DNA of 64,000 bases from NCBI RefSeq assembly GCF_900116385.1, contig NZ_FPCI01000002.1, positions 1,054,001-1,118,000 on the forward strand. Reading direction: 5' to 3'. The notes under the pieces were generated by a model. That model searched no databases, was not told the origin of the DNA, and was given only the letters and a program-made list of their open reading frames with translations. The stretch is from Pseudoxanthomonas sp. YR558. Lineage in GTDB: Bacteria; Pseudomonadota; Gammaproteobacteria; Xanthomonadales; Xanthomonadaceae. Numbering within the stretch: the stretch's first letter is position 1; the number at the start of each line of letters is the position of its first letter. A program made the translations under genes and the position numbers. This document shows, piece by piece, positions 34,879 to 45,380 of this stretch.

Positions 34879-36390
34879 ATGAGCATCGGCTCCGACGCGT
34901 TGAACGCCCACGCCGCGCGCCTGCGCGGCATCCCGCTGAGCGAACTGCTGGTGCGCGAGCCCAGCCGTGTTGCGGCCAACACGCTGCGTACCGGTCCGCT
35001 GTACTTCAATTTCGCGCGCCAGTCCTACGACGCGCAGGCGTGGCAGGCCCTGCTCGCGCAGGCGCAGGCCGCCGATCTCGCGGGTGCGTTCCGTCGCCTG
35101 TTCGACGGTGAAAAGGTCAACGTCACCGAAGGCCGATCGGCGCTGCATACGGCGCTGCGCGGGCAGCATTCCGACGCGGTCGTGGCGCGCGAGGCCTATG
35201 CCAGCGCGCTGGATGTCCGCCAGCGCATGGCGTCCTTGATCGCGCAGCTGGAAGCGACCGGCGTCACCGACGTCGTCAGCGTCGGCATCGGCGGCTCCGA
35301 TCTCGGCCCGAGGCTCGTGGCTGATGCGTTGCGGGATCCCCTGCCGGGACGTTTCCGCGTGCATTTCCTGTCCAACGTCGACGGCGCAGCGGCGCAACGC
35401 ACGCTGGCGCCCCTGGACCCCGCGCGCACCGCGGCGATCCTGATCTCCAAGACCTTCGGTACGCAGGAAACGCTGCTCAACGGCGGCATCCTGCGCGACT
35501 GGCTGGGCGGCAGCGAACGCCTGTATGCGGTCAGCGCGAATCCCGAGCGCGCCGCGGCGGCCTTCGAGATCGCGCCGGAGCGCGTGTTGCCGATGTGGGA
35601 CTGGGTCGGCGGCCGCTATTCGCTCTGGTCGGCGGTGGGCCTGCCGATCGCGCTGGCGATCGGGTTCGATCGTTTCGAACGCCTGCTGGCAGGCGCGTCG
35701 GCTTTCGATGCGCATGCCATCGGCGCACCGCTGGCCGACAACATCGCGGTGCGCCACGCGCTGACCGCCGTGTGGAACCGCAACGTGCTCGGCCACGCTG
35801 CGCAGGGCGTGATGACCTACGATCAGCGCCTTGCGCTGCTGCCGGCCTACCTGCAGCAGTTGGTGATGGAAAGCCTGGGCAAGTCGGTGAAGCTGGACGG
35901 CAGTCCGGTCGGCGTCGACACCGTGCCCGTCTGGTGGGGCGGTGCGGGCACCGATGTACAGCACAGTTTCTTCCAGGCGTTGCACCAGGGTACGGGCATC
36001 GTGCCGCTGGATTTCGTCGGCACGATCAACAGCGATGCGCCGTATGCCGAGAACCACCTCGCGCTGCTGTCCAACCTGCTGGCGCAGAGCGAAGCGCTCG
36101 CCAACGGACAGCGCAGCGATGATCCGCATCGCAGCTACGCGGGCGGTCGCCCAAGCACGCTGATCTTGTTGGATGCGCTGACGCCGGAGTCGCTGGGCGG
36201 ATTGATCGCGATGTACGAACACAGCGTCTATGCGCAATCGGTGCTCTGGGGCATCAACGCGTTCGACCAGTTCGGCGTCGAGCTCGGCAAGCAGCTGGCC
36301 AACGGCCTGCTGCCGGCCCTCAAAGGCGAACGCGCTGCCTCGGACCCGGTTACGCAGGCGTTGCTGGCGGAGATCGCGGCGCGCGGTTAA
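34879..36390 (+). CDS. pgi: Glucose-6-phosphate isomerase
   Basis: A 503-residue enzyme interconverting glucose- and fructose-6-phosphate. Seen: [46 protein letters not shown] (family signature), [32 protein letters not shown] and the C-terminal signature [17 protein letters not shown]. It begins one base after the panD stop and shares stop-codon bases with convergent queG. It supplies fructose-6-P for amino-sugar precursors. Confidence 0.97.
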   Translation: MSIGSDALNAHAARLRGIPLSELLVREPSRVAANTLRTGPLYFNFARQSYDAQAWQALLAQAQAADLAGAFRRLFDGEKVNVTEGRSALHTALRGQHSDAVVAREAYASALDVRQRMASLIAQLEATGVTDVVSVGIGGSDLGPRLVADALRDPLPGRFRVHFLSNVDGAAAQRTLAPLDPARTAAILISKTFGTQETLLNGGILRDWLGGSERLYAVSANPERAAAAFEIAPERVLPMWDWVGGRYSLWSAVGLPIALAIGFDRFERLLAGASAFDAHAIGAPLADNIAVRHALTAVWNRNVLGHAAQGVMTYDQRLALLPAYLQQLVMESLGKSVKLDGSPVGVDTVPVWWGGAGTDVQHSFFQALHQGTGIVPLDFVGTINSDAPYAENHLALLSNLLAQSEALANGQRSDDPHRSYAGGRPSTLILLDALTPESLGGLIAMYEHSVYAQSVLWGINAFDQFGVELGKQLANGLLPALKGERAASDPVTQALLAEIAARG

Positions 36391-37484
36391 ATCCGCCCGT
36401 CGTCGGCCGGGTGCGGGTGCCTGCCCAGCGCCCAGGCCACGTGCTCGCGCACCAGGGGCGAGGCATCCTCGCGCCGACTCGCCAGTGCGCTAACCACCTC
36501 CGGTGTGGTCGGTGCATTGCCCAGCGCGACCGCGATATTGCGTAGCCAGCGTTCATGGCCGCTGCGGCGGATCGCCGATCCTTCCGTGCGGCGCAGGAAC
36601 TCCGCCTCGTCCCATGCGAACAACTGAGGCAACGTCGCGGTATCCAGATCGTTCCTGGCACGGAAATCGGGCTCGTCGGTGCGCTTGGCGAACTTGTTCC
36701 AGGGACAGACCAGCTGGCAGTCGTCGCAGCCGAAGATGCGGTTGCCGATCGCCGGCCGCAGGTCTTCCGGTATCGCGCCTTCGTGCTCGATGGTCAGGTA
36801 CGAAATGCAGCGGCGTGCGTCGAGCCGGTAGGGCGCGGTGATCGCCTGGGTAGGGCAGACCTCGATGCAGCGCATGCAGGTGCCGCAATGCGCGGTCGCG
36901 GGCGCATCGATGGGGAGCGGCACGTCGACATAGATCTCGCCGAGGAAGAACCACGACCCGCCGTCCTTGTCGATCAGGCAGGTGTGCTTGCCGATCCAGC
37001 CCAGGCCCGCATTGCGCGCCAACGCGCGCTCCAGCACCGGTGCCGAATCCACGAACACGCGGTGCCCGAAGGCGCCGAATTCCTTCTGTAGCTGCTCGGC
37101 CAGTTTCTGCAACCGATTGCGCATGAGCTTGTGGTAGTCGCGTCCCAGCGCGTAGCGCGCCACGTAGGCGCGCCGGCCATCCGCCAGGGTGTCCCAGGCG
37201 TCATCGCTATCGTTGCGGCCGTAGTCCAGGCCGACCGAGATCACCCGCAGCGTGCCGGGAATGAGGTCCTGCGGCCGCGAGCGCTTGTCGCCGTGCTGCG
37301 CCATCCACGCCATCGAGCCGTAAAGGCCCTGTGCGAGCCAGTCGCGGAGATAGTCCTCGTCCTTGCCCAACTCGATGCCGGCGATGCCGCACCGCTGGAA
37401 GCCGAACTCGCCCGCCAGCACGCGCGCGCGCGCGGCCAAGGTCGCGGGATCGGACGGCAGCGAGGGCGAGGAGGGGGACGGCAT
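36387..37484 (-). CDS. queG: Epoxyqueuosine reductase
   Basis: A 365-residue cobalamin and Fe-S enzyme catalysing the last step of queuosine formation on tRNA. Seen: [11 protein letters not shown], the lysine-rich [27 protein letters not shown], clusters [16 protein letters not shown] and [16 protein letters not shown], and a HEAT-like tail ([21 protein letters not shown]). ATG 37484 has no Shine-Dalgarno; TATACT ends six bases before it, implying a leaderless mRNA. Divergent from nnr with 67 bases between. Confidence 0.95.
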   Translation of the reverse strand: MPSPSSPSLPSDPATLAARARVLAGEFGFQRCGIAGIELGKDEDYLRDWLAQGLYGSMAWMAQHGDKRSRPQDLIPGTLRVISVGLDYGRNDSDDAWDTLADGRRAYVARYALGRDYHKLMRNRLQKLAEQLQKEFGAFGHRVFVDSAPVLERALARNAGLGWIGKHTCLIDKDGGSWFFLGEIYVDVPLPIDAPATAHCGTCMRCIEVCPTQAITAPYRLDARRCISYLTIEHEGAIPEDLRPAIGNRIFGCDDCQLVCPWNKFAKRTDEPDFRARNDLDTATLPQLFAWDEAEFLRRTEGSAIRRSGHERWLRNIAVALGNAPTTPEVVSALASRREDASPLVREHVAWALGRHPHPADDGRI

Positions 37485-37490
37485 GCGGAA

Positions 37491-37496
37491 AGTATA
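37491..37496 (-). promoter_or_regulatory. -10 box of leaderless queG
   Basis: Minus-strand TATACT followed by TTCCGC and the queG ATG (37484). The start of transcription, about seven bases past a -10, would fall on the ATG. Confidence 0.6.
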
Positions 37497-37539
37497 GGTG
37501 GCCCAGCGGCATTCACTTCCGCGCAACCCGGCCCGGTCC

Positions 37540-37545
37540 TAGAAT
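37540..37545 (+). promoter_or_regulatory. -10 box of leaderless nnr
   Basis: TAGAAT followed by CCGCGC and the nnr ATG at 37552. The same hexamer and spacing recur before tsaE. A poor TTCCGC lies 17 bases upstream as possible -35. Confidence 0.6.
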
Positions 37546-37551
37546 CCGCGC

Positions 37552-39024
37552 ATGTCAGGCACCGTGCCCCTGTATTCCACCTCCGCCGCGCGGGCGCTGG
37601 ATGCCAACGCCACGCGCACGCTCGGCGGCGACGCCTACACCTTGATGCAGCGTGCCGGCCAAGTCGCATGGCAGCATGTGCTGATGCATTGGCCAGAGGC
37701 GCAACGCGTCGTCGTGGTCTGCGGCCCCGGCAGCAACGGCGGCGATGGTTACGTGGTGGCCCGACACGCGCACCGTGCGGGGCGCGCGGTGGAGGTGGTG
37801 CATATGCCCGAGCACGTGCCGGCCAATCCCATTGCCCAGCACGCATGCACGGACTACGTCGCCGCGGGCGGGCGCGTCACCCTGTTCAATGGCGTGTTGC
37901 CGAAAGCCGACCTGCTGGTCGATGCGCTGTTCGGTATCGGCCTGTCGCGTGCGCCGGATGCGGGCGCGCACGCGCTGATCGATGCACTCAACACGCAGGC
38001 GCTGCCCGTGTTCTCGCTCGACGTGCCCAGTGGCGTCGATGCGGACCGCGGCGGCGTGCCCGGCGTGGCCGTGGTGGCGACACGCACGCTGCAATTCATC
38101 GCGCGGCATGCCGGACTGCACACCGGCGATGCGTTGGAATACACCGGTACGTTGGCCCTGGACGATCTCGACGTGCCAGCCGCTGCGTTCGATGGCGTGG
38201 AAGAACGCGCGACCTTGCTCGACCACGAGGCGCTGGCGCGCTGGCTGTTGCCGCGCCGCCGCAACACGCACAAGGGCGAGTCGGGACATGTGCTGTGCAT
38301 CGGCGGCGAAGAAGGCAGCGGCGGCGCGGTCGCCCTGTGTGCGGAGGCTGCGTTGCGTGCCGGCGCCGGCCTGCTCAGCGTGGCGACGCGACCGGCGCAT
38401 GTCGCTGCGATCCTCGCGCGCCGTCCGGAAGCGATGGTGCGCGGCGTCGAATCCTCGGAAGACCTCGCACCGATGCTGGCGCGCGCCGGCGTCATCGCGA
38501 TCGGGCCGGGCCTGGGGCAGGGCGAATGGGCGCGCGCGTTGTTGCAACAGGCGTGGCGCAGCGGACGGCCGCTGATCGTCGATGCCGATGCGCTCAATCT
38601 GCTGGCGGCTTCACCGCAGGCGCTGCCCGACGCCGTGCTGACGCCGCATCCTGGCGAGGCCGCACGCCTGCTGGGTTGCACGACGGCCGAGGTGCAGGCG
38701 GACCGTTTCAACGCCGCACGTGCGATCGCGCAGCGCCATGCCTGTGTCGTCGTGCTGAAAGGCGCCGGTACGATCATCGCCGCGCCCGACGGTGCGCTGC
38801 GCGTGATCGATGCCGGCAATCCCGGCATGGCCGTCGGCGGTATGGGCGACGTGTTGACGGGCGTGATTGCCGCGTTGCGCGCGCAGGGTCTTGTGGCATT
38901 CGACGCGGCCAGCGCCGGCGCGCTGCTGCATGCGCTCGCGGGCGACGCAGCGGCATGGGATGGACAGCGCGGCCTGCTGCCTTCCGACCTGATGCCGCAC
39001 CTGCGACGCCTCGCCAATCCCTGA
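37552..39024 (+). CDS. nnr: Bifunctional NAD(P)HX epimerase/dehydratase
   Basis: A 490-residue YjeF-type repair enzyme for hydrated NAD(P)H. N-terminal epimerase half: VVVVCGPGSNGGDGYVVARH, LLVDALFGIGLSR, LDVPSGVDADRG. C-terminal ribokinase-like ADP-dependent dehydratase: HKGESGHVLCIGGEEGSGGA, LTPHPGEAARLLG, VVLKGAGTII, NPGMAVGGMGDVLTGVIAAL. Start of the nnr-tsaE-amiC-mutL series, conserved in gammaproteobacteria. Confidence 0.96.
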   Translation: MSGTVPLYSTSAARALDANATRTLGGDAYTLMQRAGQVAWQHVLMHWPEAQRVVVVCGPGSNGGDGYVVARHAHRAGRAVEVVHMPEHVPANPIAQHACTDYVAAGGRVTLFNGVLPKADLLVDALFGIGLSRAPDAGAHALIDALNTQALPVFSLDVPSGVDADRGGVPGVAVVATRTLQFIARHAGLHTGDALEYTGTLALDDLDVPAAAFDGVEERATLLDHEALARWLLPRRRNTHKGESGHVLCIGGEEGSGGAVALCAEAALRAGAGLLSVATRPAHVAAILARRPEAMVRGVESSEDLAPMLARAGVIAIGPGLGQGEWARALLQQAWRSGRPLIVDADALNLLAASPQALPDAVLTPHPGEAARLLGCTTAEVQADRFNAARAIAQRHACVVVLKGAGTIIAAPDGALRVIDAGNPGMAVGGMGDVLTGVIAALRAQGLVAFDAASAGALLHALAGDAAAWDGQRGLLPSDLMPHLRRLANP

Positions 39025-39054
39025 GCCATGCCTGCGCCATTCGGCGCCAGCACT

Positions 39055-39060
39055 TAGAAT
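39055..39060 (+). promoter_or_regulatory. -10 box of leaderless tsaE
   Basis: TAGAAT, six bases (CGGCGC), then the tsaE ATG at 39067. Nearly the same string as before nnr. Confidence 0.6.
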
Positions 39061-39066
39061 CGGCGC

Positions 39067-39549
39067 ATGCATACGTTCCTTGCCGACAGCGACGCCACCG
39101 AAGCCCTGGGTCAGGCGCTCGCGCGCACGCGGCCACCGTTCGCGGTGGTGCACCTGCAGGGCGACTTAGGCGCGGGCAAGTCGACGCTCGCGCGTGCGCT
39201 GTTGCGTGCGTTGGGCGTGGGCGGTGCGATCCGCAGCCCGACCTACACCCTCGTCGAGCGCTATCCGGTCGAAGGTGGCGAAGCCTGGCACCTGGACCTC
39301 TACCGCATCGGCGATGCGGGGGAACTGGAATTCCTCGGCCTGGACGAAGGCGCGGCGGTGCTCTGGCTGGTCGAATGGCCCGAGCGTGGCGGTGCATCCC
39401 TGCCGCCGGCGGACCTGGTGGTCACGCTGGCAGTCGAGGGCGCCGGAAGATCGGTCCGTTGCGAGGCGGGTTCCCGCGTCGGCGAGCAGTGGCTGACGCG
39501 GGCGGCCGAAGAAGCCCAGTTGCAGGCTTCAGTTGCCCAGCCTGGTTAG
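39067..39549 (+). CDS. tsaE: tRNA threonylcarbamoyladenosine ATPase TsaE
   Basis: A 160-residue P-loop ATPase needed with TsaB/TsaD for the t6A modification. Walker A is GDLGAGKSTLARALL; SPTYTLVERYPV, WHLDLYRIGDAGELEFLGLDE and VLWLVEWPERG are family segments. Follows nnr and precedes amiC as in E. coli yjeE. Confidence 0.95.
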   Translation: MHTFLADSDATEALGQALARTRPPFAVVHLQGDLGAGKSTLARALLRALGVGGAIRSPTYTLVERYPVEGGEAWHLDLYRIGDAGELEFLGLDEGAAVLWLVEWPERGGASLPPADLVVTLAVEGAGRSVRCEAGSRVGEQWLTRAAEEAQLQASVAQPG

Positions 39550-39588
39550 GAACATCTTCCAGGTTGCGGATTATTAAGGGAAAACGTC

Positions 39589-39617
39589 TTGCATTCGTGA
39601 CCTGATGGTGCTTGAAT
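39589..39617 (+). promoter_or_regulatory. Promoter of amiC, leaderless layout
   Basis: TTGCAT (39589-39594), 17-base spacer, TTGAAT (39612-39617), then seven bases and ATG 39625. The most complete -35/-10 pair of the leaderless set, though the -10 is weak at its second base. Confidence 0.55.
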
Positions 39618-39624
39618 CCGCGGC

Positions 39625-41169
39625 ATGAGCCCGGGGATGCCCACCACCGTCATGCTGCGCGCCGCCTTCGCGGGGGTGCTGGCCATGCTGCCGGTGTCGC
39701 TTTGGGCGGGTGAAGTGACCGGCGTCAGCCTGGCGCAGGGCGCCACCGGCACCCGCGCCGAGATCCAACTGGCCGGTGCGGGCCAGTACAAGACCATCAG
39801 TCTGAAAGGCCCTGATCGGCTCGTGGTGGACCTGCCCGCGTCGAAGGCGCGTGCCGGCCTGCGCCTGCCGGCACCGGCCGGTATCGTCCGCGCGGTGCGC
39901 ACGGGGCAACCCGATGCAAACACCCTGCGTATCGTCTTCGACCTCGCCTCGCCGGTGGCCGCGCTCAATCCGCGCATGGAACAGGCCGGCGACGACTCGC
40001 GTCTGGTGATCGAATGGCCGGGCGATGGCGCAACCACTGCCGCCTCGACGCAGGTGGTGGTCAGTGCGCCTTCGACTGCGACGGCGACGCCACCCACTGC
40101 GACCTCCGCCTCTCAGGCGCAGGCTGATGCCGCACGCGCGACCGCGCTGCTGACGGCACAGGTGGCGCAAGCGGGCAAAGCGCCTGCCACGTCGCCGCCG
40201 GCGACCACGCCCAGCGCATCGCCGTCGCCGCAGGCCATCCTCAACGGGCAGGCGACCACGGCGGTCGTCACGACGAATACCGGCAATCCGCCGCCCACCT
40301 ACACGATCGCGACCGGCCAGCCGACCCCGGTGCCAGGTTCACCTGCAGCGACTGCCACGTCCGACGCGACCGTCGTTGCGCCGTCGTCGGTCGTCACCGC
40401 CGGCATGCGTCCGCTGGTCATCGCCATCGATCCGGGCCACGGCGGCCAGGATCCCGGCGCCATCGGCCCGAGCGGTCGCTACGAAAAGCACGCGGTGCTG
40501 GCCATCTCGAAGGAACTGGCGCGCCAGATCAATGCCACGCCCGGCATGAAGGCGTACTTGGTCCGCGATACCGATGTCTACGTCGAACGCCCGCAGCGCG
40601 CCCGCAAGGCCCGCGCGGCGAAGGCCGACATGTTCGTCTCCATCCACGCCGATGCGGCGGAGAACCGCAGCGCCTGGGGCTCGTCCGTCTACGTGCTGTC
40701 GCTGCGCGGCGCGTCCTCGCAGCACGCGCGCTGGCTGGCCGACAAGGAGAACGCCTCCGATCTGGTCGGTGGCGTCCGCCTGACCAAGGACACGCTCTCC
40801 AACGTGCTGCTGGACCTGGCCCAGAGCGGCCACATGAAGGCTTCGCAGGACGCGGCGGGGCACGTGCTGACCTCGCTGAAGGACCTCGGCAAGACCCACA
40901 AGCCGCAGATCGAGTTCGCCAACTTCGAAGTGCTGCGCAATTCCGACATGCCGGCGATGCTGGTGGAGACGGGCTTCATCTCCAATGCGGACGAGGAAAA
41001 GCGCCTGTTCGACCCCGCGCATCAGCGCAAGGTGGCGGGCGCGGTGCTGGATGGCATCCAGTCGTACTTCACCCGCCAGCCCCCGCCGGGCACGCTGTTC
41101 GCGGCGCGCGCCCAGGCCGAGGCCGAGGCACGCAGTGTTGCGGCAGGTGGGGCCGCCGGCGCGCCCTGA
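39625..41169 (+). CDS. amiC: N-acetylmuramoyl-L-alanine amidase, AmiB/AmiC type
   Basis: A 514-residue periplasmic cell-division amidase. Signal peptide to about residue 28, AMIN domain ([19 protein letters not shown] to LVIEWPGDG, about 31-133), a 130-residue low-complexity Ala/Thr/Pro linker, then Amidase_3: [16 protein letters not shown], zinc Glu in [32 protein letters not shown] and catalytic Glu in [10 protein letters not shown]. No LysM repeat, unlike E. coli AmiB. Activity is probably controlled by an EnvC/NlpD-type activator through the blocking helix. Confidence 0.94.
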   Translation: MSPGMPTTVMLRAAFAGVLAMLPVSLWAGEVTGVSLAQGATGTRAEIQLAGAGQYKTISLKGPDRLVVDLPASKARAGLRLPAPAGIVRAVRTGQPDANTLRIVFDLASPVAALNPRMEQAGDDSRLVIEWPGDGATTAASTQVVVSAPSTATATPPTATSASQAQADAARATALLTAQVAQAGKAPATSPPATTPSASPSPQAILNGQATTAVVTTNTGNPPPTYTIATGQPTPVPGSPAATATSDATVVAPSSVVTAGMRPLVIAIDPGHGGQDPGAIGPSGRYEKHAVLAISKELARQINATPGMKAYLVRDTDVYVERPQRARKARAAKADMFVSIHADAAENRSAWGSSVYVLSLRGASSQHARWLADKENASDLVGGVRLTKDTLSNVLLDLAQSGHMKASQDAAGHVLTSLKDLGKTHKPQIEFANFEVLRNSDMPAMLVETGFISNADEEKRLFDPAHQRKVAGAVLDGIQSYFTRQPPPGTLFAARAQAEAEARSVAAGGAAGAP

Positions 41170-41233
41170 TCGCGCGTTCGCTCGGCTATCATCACGGCTG
41201 AATCCCCAGACGGCGCGCCTGCGCCGCCAGCAC

Positions 41234-43039
41234 GTGCCGATCCGCCAACTCCCCGACACCCTGATCAACCAGATCGCCGCCGGCGAAGTCGTCGAACGCC
41301 CCGCGTCCGTCGTCAAGGAGCTCGTGGAAAACGCGCTGGACGCCGGTGCGCGCCGCGTGGACATCGATCTCGAAGAAGGTGGCGTCCGCCTGATCCGCAT
41401 CCGCGACGACGGCGGCGGCATTGCGCCGGAAGAACTGCCGCTGGCGGTGTCGCGCCATGCCACCAGCAAGATCGCCTCGCTGGATGACCTCGAAGCGGTG
41501 GCGACGCTGGGTTTCCGCGGCGAAGCGCTGCCATCGATCGCGTCGGTCAGCCGGTTCTCGCTGACCTCGCGCCGAGAGCAGGATGCGCATGGCGCCTCGC
41601 TGCAGGTGGACGGGGGCAAGCTCGGTGAGGTGTCGCCGAAGCCGCATGCGGTCGGCACCACGGTGGAAGTCCGCGAGCTCTTCTACAACGTGCCCGCGCG
41701 CCGTAAGTTCCTGCGCGCCGAACGCACGGAGATGAGCCACATCGAAGAGTGGTTGCGCTCGCTGGCATTGGCCCGCCCTGATATTGAACTACGCGTCTCG
41801 CACAACGGCCGCCCCTCGCGGCGCTACAAGGCGGATGAACTCGAATCGCTGGCGCGCCTGGATGAAACGCTGGGCGAAGAGTTCGCCCGCAGCGCGCTGC
41901 GCGTGGATCATGCGGCCGCCGGCCTGCGCCTGCATGGGTGGATCGCGCAACCCAGCTATTCGCGCGCCAGCGCCGACCAGCAATATGTCTACGTCAACGG
42001 GCGTTCCGTGCGCGATCGCAACATCGCGCACGGCGTGAAGATGGCGTACCAGGACGTGCTCTTCCACGGTCGCCAGCCCGCGTACGTATTGTTCCTCGAG
42101 CTCGACCCCACGCGCGTCGACGTGAACGTGCACCCCGCCAAGCACGAAGTCCGTTTCCGCGACACCAGGCTGGTGCACGATTTCGTCTATCGCACGCTGC
42201 ACGAGGCGCTCGCGGAGACGCGCGCTGGCGTCGTGCCGCAAGATGCCGTGGCATCGTCATTCGCGGCGCGTCCCGCGGGTTCGATCCCCTCCGCCTGGAT
42301 GCCGACGCAGCAGTCGCCGCTGGGGCTGTCGGTGGCGGAAGCGCCTGCCGCCTACGCCGCGCTATATGCGCCGGCGATCGACGCGTCGCCGGGCGCTACG
42401 GCGAACTATCCTGCGCCCACCATGCCGGTAATGCCGGCGAACGATCCGGACGGCGTGCCGCCGCTGGGTTTCGCCATCGCCCAATTGCACGGCATCTACA
42501 TTCTTGCCGAGAACGCCGACGGTTTGATCGTCGTCGACATGCATGCCGCGCACGAGCGCATCGGCTACGAAAAATTGAAGCACGCGCACGACGGCATCGG
42601 ATTGCGCGCGCAGCCGCTGTTGGTGCCGCGCGTGCTGGCCGTCGCCGAGCGCGAGGCGGACGTGGCCGAACGCGAAGCCGGTACGCTGGCCCTGTTGGGT
42701 TTCGACATCACACGCGCCGGCCCGCAGTCGCTGAGCGTGCGCAGCATTCCGGCGCTGCTGTCCAATGCCGATCCGGAAGCGCTGCTGCGCGACGTGCTCG
42801 CCGACTTGCGCGAACACGGCGAAAGCCGCCGGGTAGCGGCGGCGCGCGACGAATTGCTGGCGACGATGGCGTGCCACGGTGCGGTGCGCGCCAACCGCCG
42901 GCTGACGCTGCCTGAAATGAACGCCCTGCTGCGCGAGATGGAAATCACCGAGCGCTCGGGGCAATGCAACCACGGCCGCCCGACCTGGGCGCGCTTTGCC
43001 TTGAACGAGATCGACCGCTGGTTCCTGCGAGGACGCTGA
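41234..43039 (+). CDS. mutL: DNA mismatch repair protein MutL (endonuclease type)
   Basis: A 601-residue protein from GTG 41234 ([19 protein letters not shown] after the initiator). N-terminal GHKL ATPase: [31 protein letters not shown]. After a Pro/Ala linker (about 340-400) the C-terminal part has [12 protein letters not shown], matching the DQHA(X)2E(X)4E metal motif, plus [11 protein letters not shown] and CNHGRP, so it should nick DNA itself and not depend on MutH. Promoter GGCTATCAT lies about 40 bases upstream. The frame is open upstream only within amiC. Confidence 0.95.
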   Translation: MPIRQLPDTLINQIAAGEVVERPASVVKELVENALDAGARRVDIDLEEGGVRLIRIRDDGGGIAPEELPLAVSRHATSKIASLDDLEAVATLGFRGEALPSIASVSRFSLTSRREQDAHGASLQVDGGKLGEVSPKPHAVGTTVEVRELFYNVPARRKFLRAERTEMSHIEEWLRSLALARPDIELRVSHNGRPSRRYKADELESLARLDETLGEEFARSALRVDHAAAGLRLHGWIAQPSYSRASADQQYVYVNGRSVRDRNIAHGVKMAYQDVLFHGRQPAYVLFLELDPTRVDVNVHPAKHEVRFRDTRLVHDFVYRTLHEALAETRAGVVPQDAVASSFAARPAGSIPSAWMPTQQSPLGLSVAEAPAAYAALYAPAIDASPGATANYPAPTMPVMPANDPDGVPPLGFAIAQLHGIYILAENADGLIVVDMHAAHERIGYEKLKHAHDGIGLRAQPLLVPRVLAVAEREADVAEREAGTLALLGFDITRAGPQSLSVRSIPALLSNADPEALLRDVLADLREHGESRRVAAARDELLATMACHGAVRANRRLTLPEMNALLREMEITERSGQCNHGRPTWARFALNEIDRWFLRGR

Positions 43040-43040
43040 C

Positions 43041-43979
43041 ATGGGGATGAAAACAGGATGGCTGGGGATGGCCATGCTGCTGGGTTTGCTGGTGGGGTGT
43101 GGCGATGCGGACGAAAAAGCCGGCGCAGCCGGCAAGGTCGTGGACGCGCGCTTCCTGGCCGACAACACGGCATGGCGTGAGCAACGCAAGAACGAACTGG
43201 TCGCACCGGATGGCTGGACCAGCCTCGTGGGCCTGCACTGGATCGAACTGAAATCGCACTTCATCGGCAGCGGTCCCGCCAGCGGCATCAAGCTGGTCGT
43301 CGGGCCGCCCAAGATGGGCATGATCACCCAGCAGGATGGCCGCATCTTCTTCACACCCGAGCGCGGCGTGGATCTGACGCTCAATGGCGAGCCGCTGAAA
43401 GGCCGTGTCGAACTGCAGAGCGATCGCGATGCAACGCCGGGCGTGATCGGCTTCGACGAAGGCAAGGGCGCATTGTCGGTGATCGAGCGTGGCGGTCGCC
43501 ATGCTCTGCGCGTCAAATACGCCGATGCGGAATCCCGTACGCAGTTCGTCGGCCTGAACTACTGGCCCGCGCTGGAGAGCTGGCGTGTCGAGGGCCGCTA
43601 CATTCCGCATCCGCCGGGGAAGACGCTGACCATCGTCGACGTGATCGGCGTGGCGAACGAATCGCCGAATCCGGGCGCAGTGGAGTTCGAGCGCGACGGC
43701 AAGACGTTCCTGCTCGAAGCGCTGGGCTCGGCGGATGGTCCGTTGTTCTTCGTGCTCGCCGACCGCACCAGCGGGCACGGCAGCTATCCGGCCGGGCGCT
43801 TCCTCGATGCCGAAGCGCCGCGCGACGGCAAGGTGGTGCTGGACTTCAACCGCGCGTACAACCCGCCGTGCGCGTTCACGCCGTACGCCACGTGCCCGCT
43901 GCCACCGGCGGAGAACCGCCTCGATCTGCTGGTCGAAGCAGGCGAGAAGGCGTACGCCAAACCGATCAAAGTGCTTTGA
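43041..43979 (+). CDS. DUF1684 lipoprotein
   Basis: A 312-residue protein starting one base after mutL. The signal ends in lipobox LVGC (Cys near 20). DUF1684 is recognised by LVAPDGWTSLVGLHWIE near the front and FNRAYNPPCAFTPYATCPLP at the end. The fold is mostly beta; no enzyme activity is established. In many gammaproteobacteria miaA-hfq follow mutL at this place; here this gene does. Next gene starts 11 bases later. Confidence 0.88.
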   Translation: MGMKTGWLGMAMLLGLLVGCGDADEKAGAAGKVVDARFLADNTAWREQRKNELVAPDGWTSLVGLHWIELKSHFIGSGPASGIKLVVGPPKMGMITQQDGRIFFTPERGVDLTLNGEPLKGRVELQSDRDATPGVIGFDEGKGALSVIERGGRHALRVKYADAESRTQFVGLNYWPALESWRVEGRYIPHPPGKTLTIVDVIGVANESPNPGAVEFERDGKTFLLEALGSADGPLFFVLADRTSGHGSYPAGRFLDAEAPRDGKVVLDFNRAYNPPCAFTPYATCPLPPAENRLDLLVEAGEKAYAKPIKVL

Positions 43980-43990
43980 GGAAGGAACCG

Positions 43991-44926
43991 ATGAAGTTGC
44001 ACATGCTGCTGAAATCCCTCGTCGCCACGGGCCTGCTGGCCAGCGCCTCCGTGCTGGCCGCCGATACCGCCAAAGCGCCCTCCGCGCCGGTGCCCTTGTT
44101 GTGGAAGGTGTCGGACAAGGACAACGCGGTGTACCTGCTCGGTTCGTTCCACCTGCTCCGGCCGAGCGACTACCCGCTGTCGGGCGACGTGGACGCGGCG
44201 TTCGCCGATGCGGAACGGCTGATGTTCGAACTGGCGCCGGCGGAGATGCAGTCCAGCGCCGTGCAGCAGCTGATGCTGCAGGCGGCGCTGCGTACCGATG
44301 GCAAGACGTTGCAGCAGGAACTGGACGCGGCAACCTGGGCGCGCCTCGAGGCCTGGACCGCCAAGAACGGTATGCCGATCGTGGCGTTCAACAGCTTCGA
44401 GCCCTGGTTCGTCGGGCTGACCATCAGCATCGTCGAGATGACCCGTCAGGGCCTGGATCCGAAGCTGGGCCTGGACAACCACTTCATGGACAAGGCCAAG
44501 GCGGCGGGCAAGCCCACGGCAGGGCTGGAGCTCGCCCAGGAACAGATCGGCGTGCTCGACGGCATGGATGCCGCGGAGCAACGCCAGTTCATCATCGAGG
44601 CGCTCGACCAGGCCGCCAAGGGCTCGGTGGAAACCGAACGCCTGCATGCCGCATGGCGTCGTGGCGACGCCGAGGGTCTCTGGACCGGCATGGCGGCGGA
44701 CATGAAGCGCCAGTACCCGCGTCTCTACACGCGCATCAACGTGGAGCGCAACGACGCGTGGGTGCCGAAGATCCGGCAGATCCTCGATCAGCCGGGCGAC
44801 GAGGATGCGCTTGTCGTCGTCGGCGCGCTGCACCTGCTGGGCGAAGACGGGGTGGTCGAGAAACTGCGTGCGCGCGGCTACAAGGTGGAGCGCGTCTGTT
44901 CCGCCTGCAAGGCGGGAACCCGCTGA
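43991..44926 (+). CDS. TraB/GumN family protein
   Basis: A 311-residue exported protein. AAGGAA precedes ATG 43991; signal peptide MKLHMLLKSLVATGLLASASVLA. TraB/GumN core: PLLWKVSDKDNAVYLLGSFHLLRPSDYPL, LMFELAPAEM, GLELAQEQIGVLDGMD, and VVVGALHLLGEDGVVEKLRARGY near the end, with the two conserved GxxH motifs (LLGSFH, VVGALH). Such proteins are putative metalloproteases. Co-transcribed with the DUF1684 gene. Confidence 0.9.
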   Translation: MKLHMLLKSLVATGLLASASVLAADTAKAPSAPVPLLWKVSDKDNAVYLLGSFHLLRPSDYPLSGDVDAAFADAERLMFELAPAEMQSSAVQQLMLQAALRTDGKTLQQELDAATWARLEAWTAKNGMPIVAFNSFEPWFVGLTISIVEMTRQGLDPKLGLDNHFMDKAKAAGKPTAGLELAQEQIGVLDGMDAAEQRQFIIEALDQAAKGSVETERLHAAWRRGDAEGLWTGMAADMKRQYPRLYTRINVERNDAWVPKIRQILDQPGDEDALVVVGALHLLGEDGVVEKLRARGYKVERVCSACKAGTR

Positions 44927-44942
44927 GACCGGTCCCGCGGCA

Positions 44943-45356
44943 TCACGGCGCCGCGGGCACCAGCACGATGCAATCCACCGGGCATGCGGGCACGCACAGC
45001 TCGCAGCCCGTGCACAGCGCATCGATGACCACGTGCATGTGCTTGGCGCCACCGATGATGGCATCCACGGGGCAAGCCTGGATGCACTTGGTGCAGCCGA
45101 TGCAGTCTTCTTCCACCACCACGGCCACGATGGGTGGCGTGTGCGAGCCACGGCTGCGATCGTAGGGGCGCTCAGGAACCCGTAGCAGGTGCGCCAGCGC
45201 ACGCGCGCCGGCGTCGCCGCCCGGCGGGCAATGGTCGATGCCTGCTTCGCCGCGAGCCATCGCTTCTGCATACGGCCGGCAACCATCAAAACCGCACTGG
45301 CCGCACTGGGTCTGCGGCAGCAGGCGGTCGAGGCGTTCGACGAGCGCGGCGTCCAT
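44943..45356 (-). CDS. Soluble RnfB-like ferredoxin
   Basis: From ATG 45356 the protein has 137 residues (GTG 45365 adds three). The front is the RnfB cluster domain ([22 protein letters not shown]), and the rear has two 4Fe-4S sites ([35 protein letters not shown]). The RnfB membrane anchor is missing and no other rnf gene is present, so this is a stand-alone electron carrier. It follows metG by 24 bases on the same strand. Confidence 0.88.
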   Translation of the reverse strand: MDAALVERLDRLLPQTQCGQCGFDGCRPYAEAMARGEAGIDHCPPGGDAGARALAHLLRVPERPYDRSRGSHTPPIVAVVVEEDCIGCTKCIQACPVDAIIGGAKHMHVVIDALCTGCELCVPACPVDCIVLVPAAP

Positions 45357-45380
45357 CGCCGTCACGACGCCCGGGGGGCG

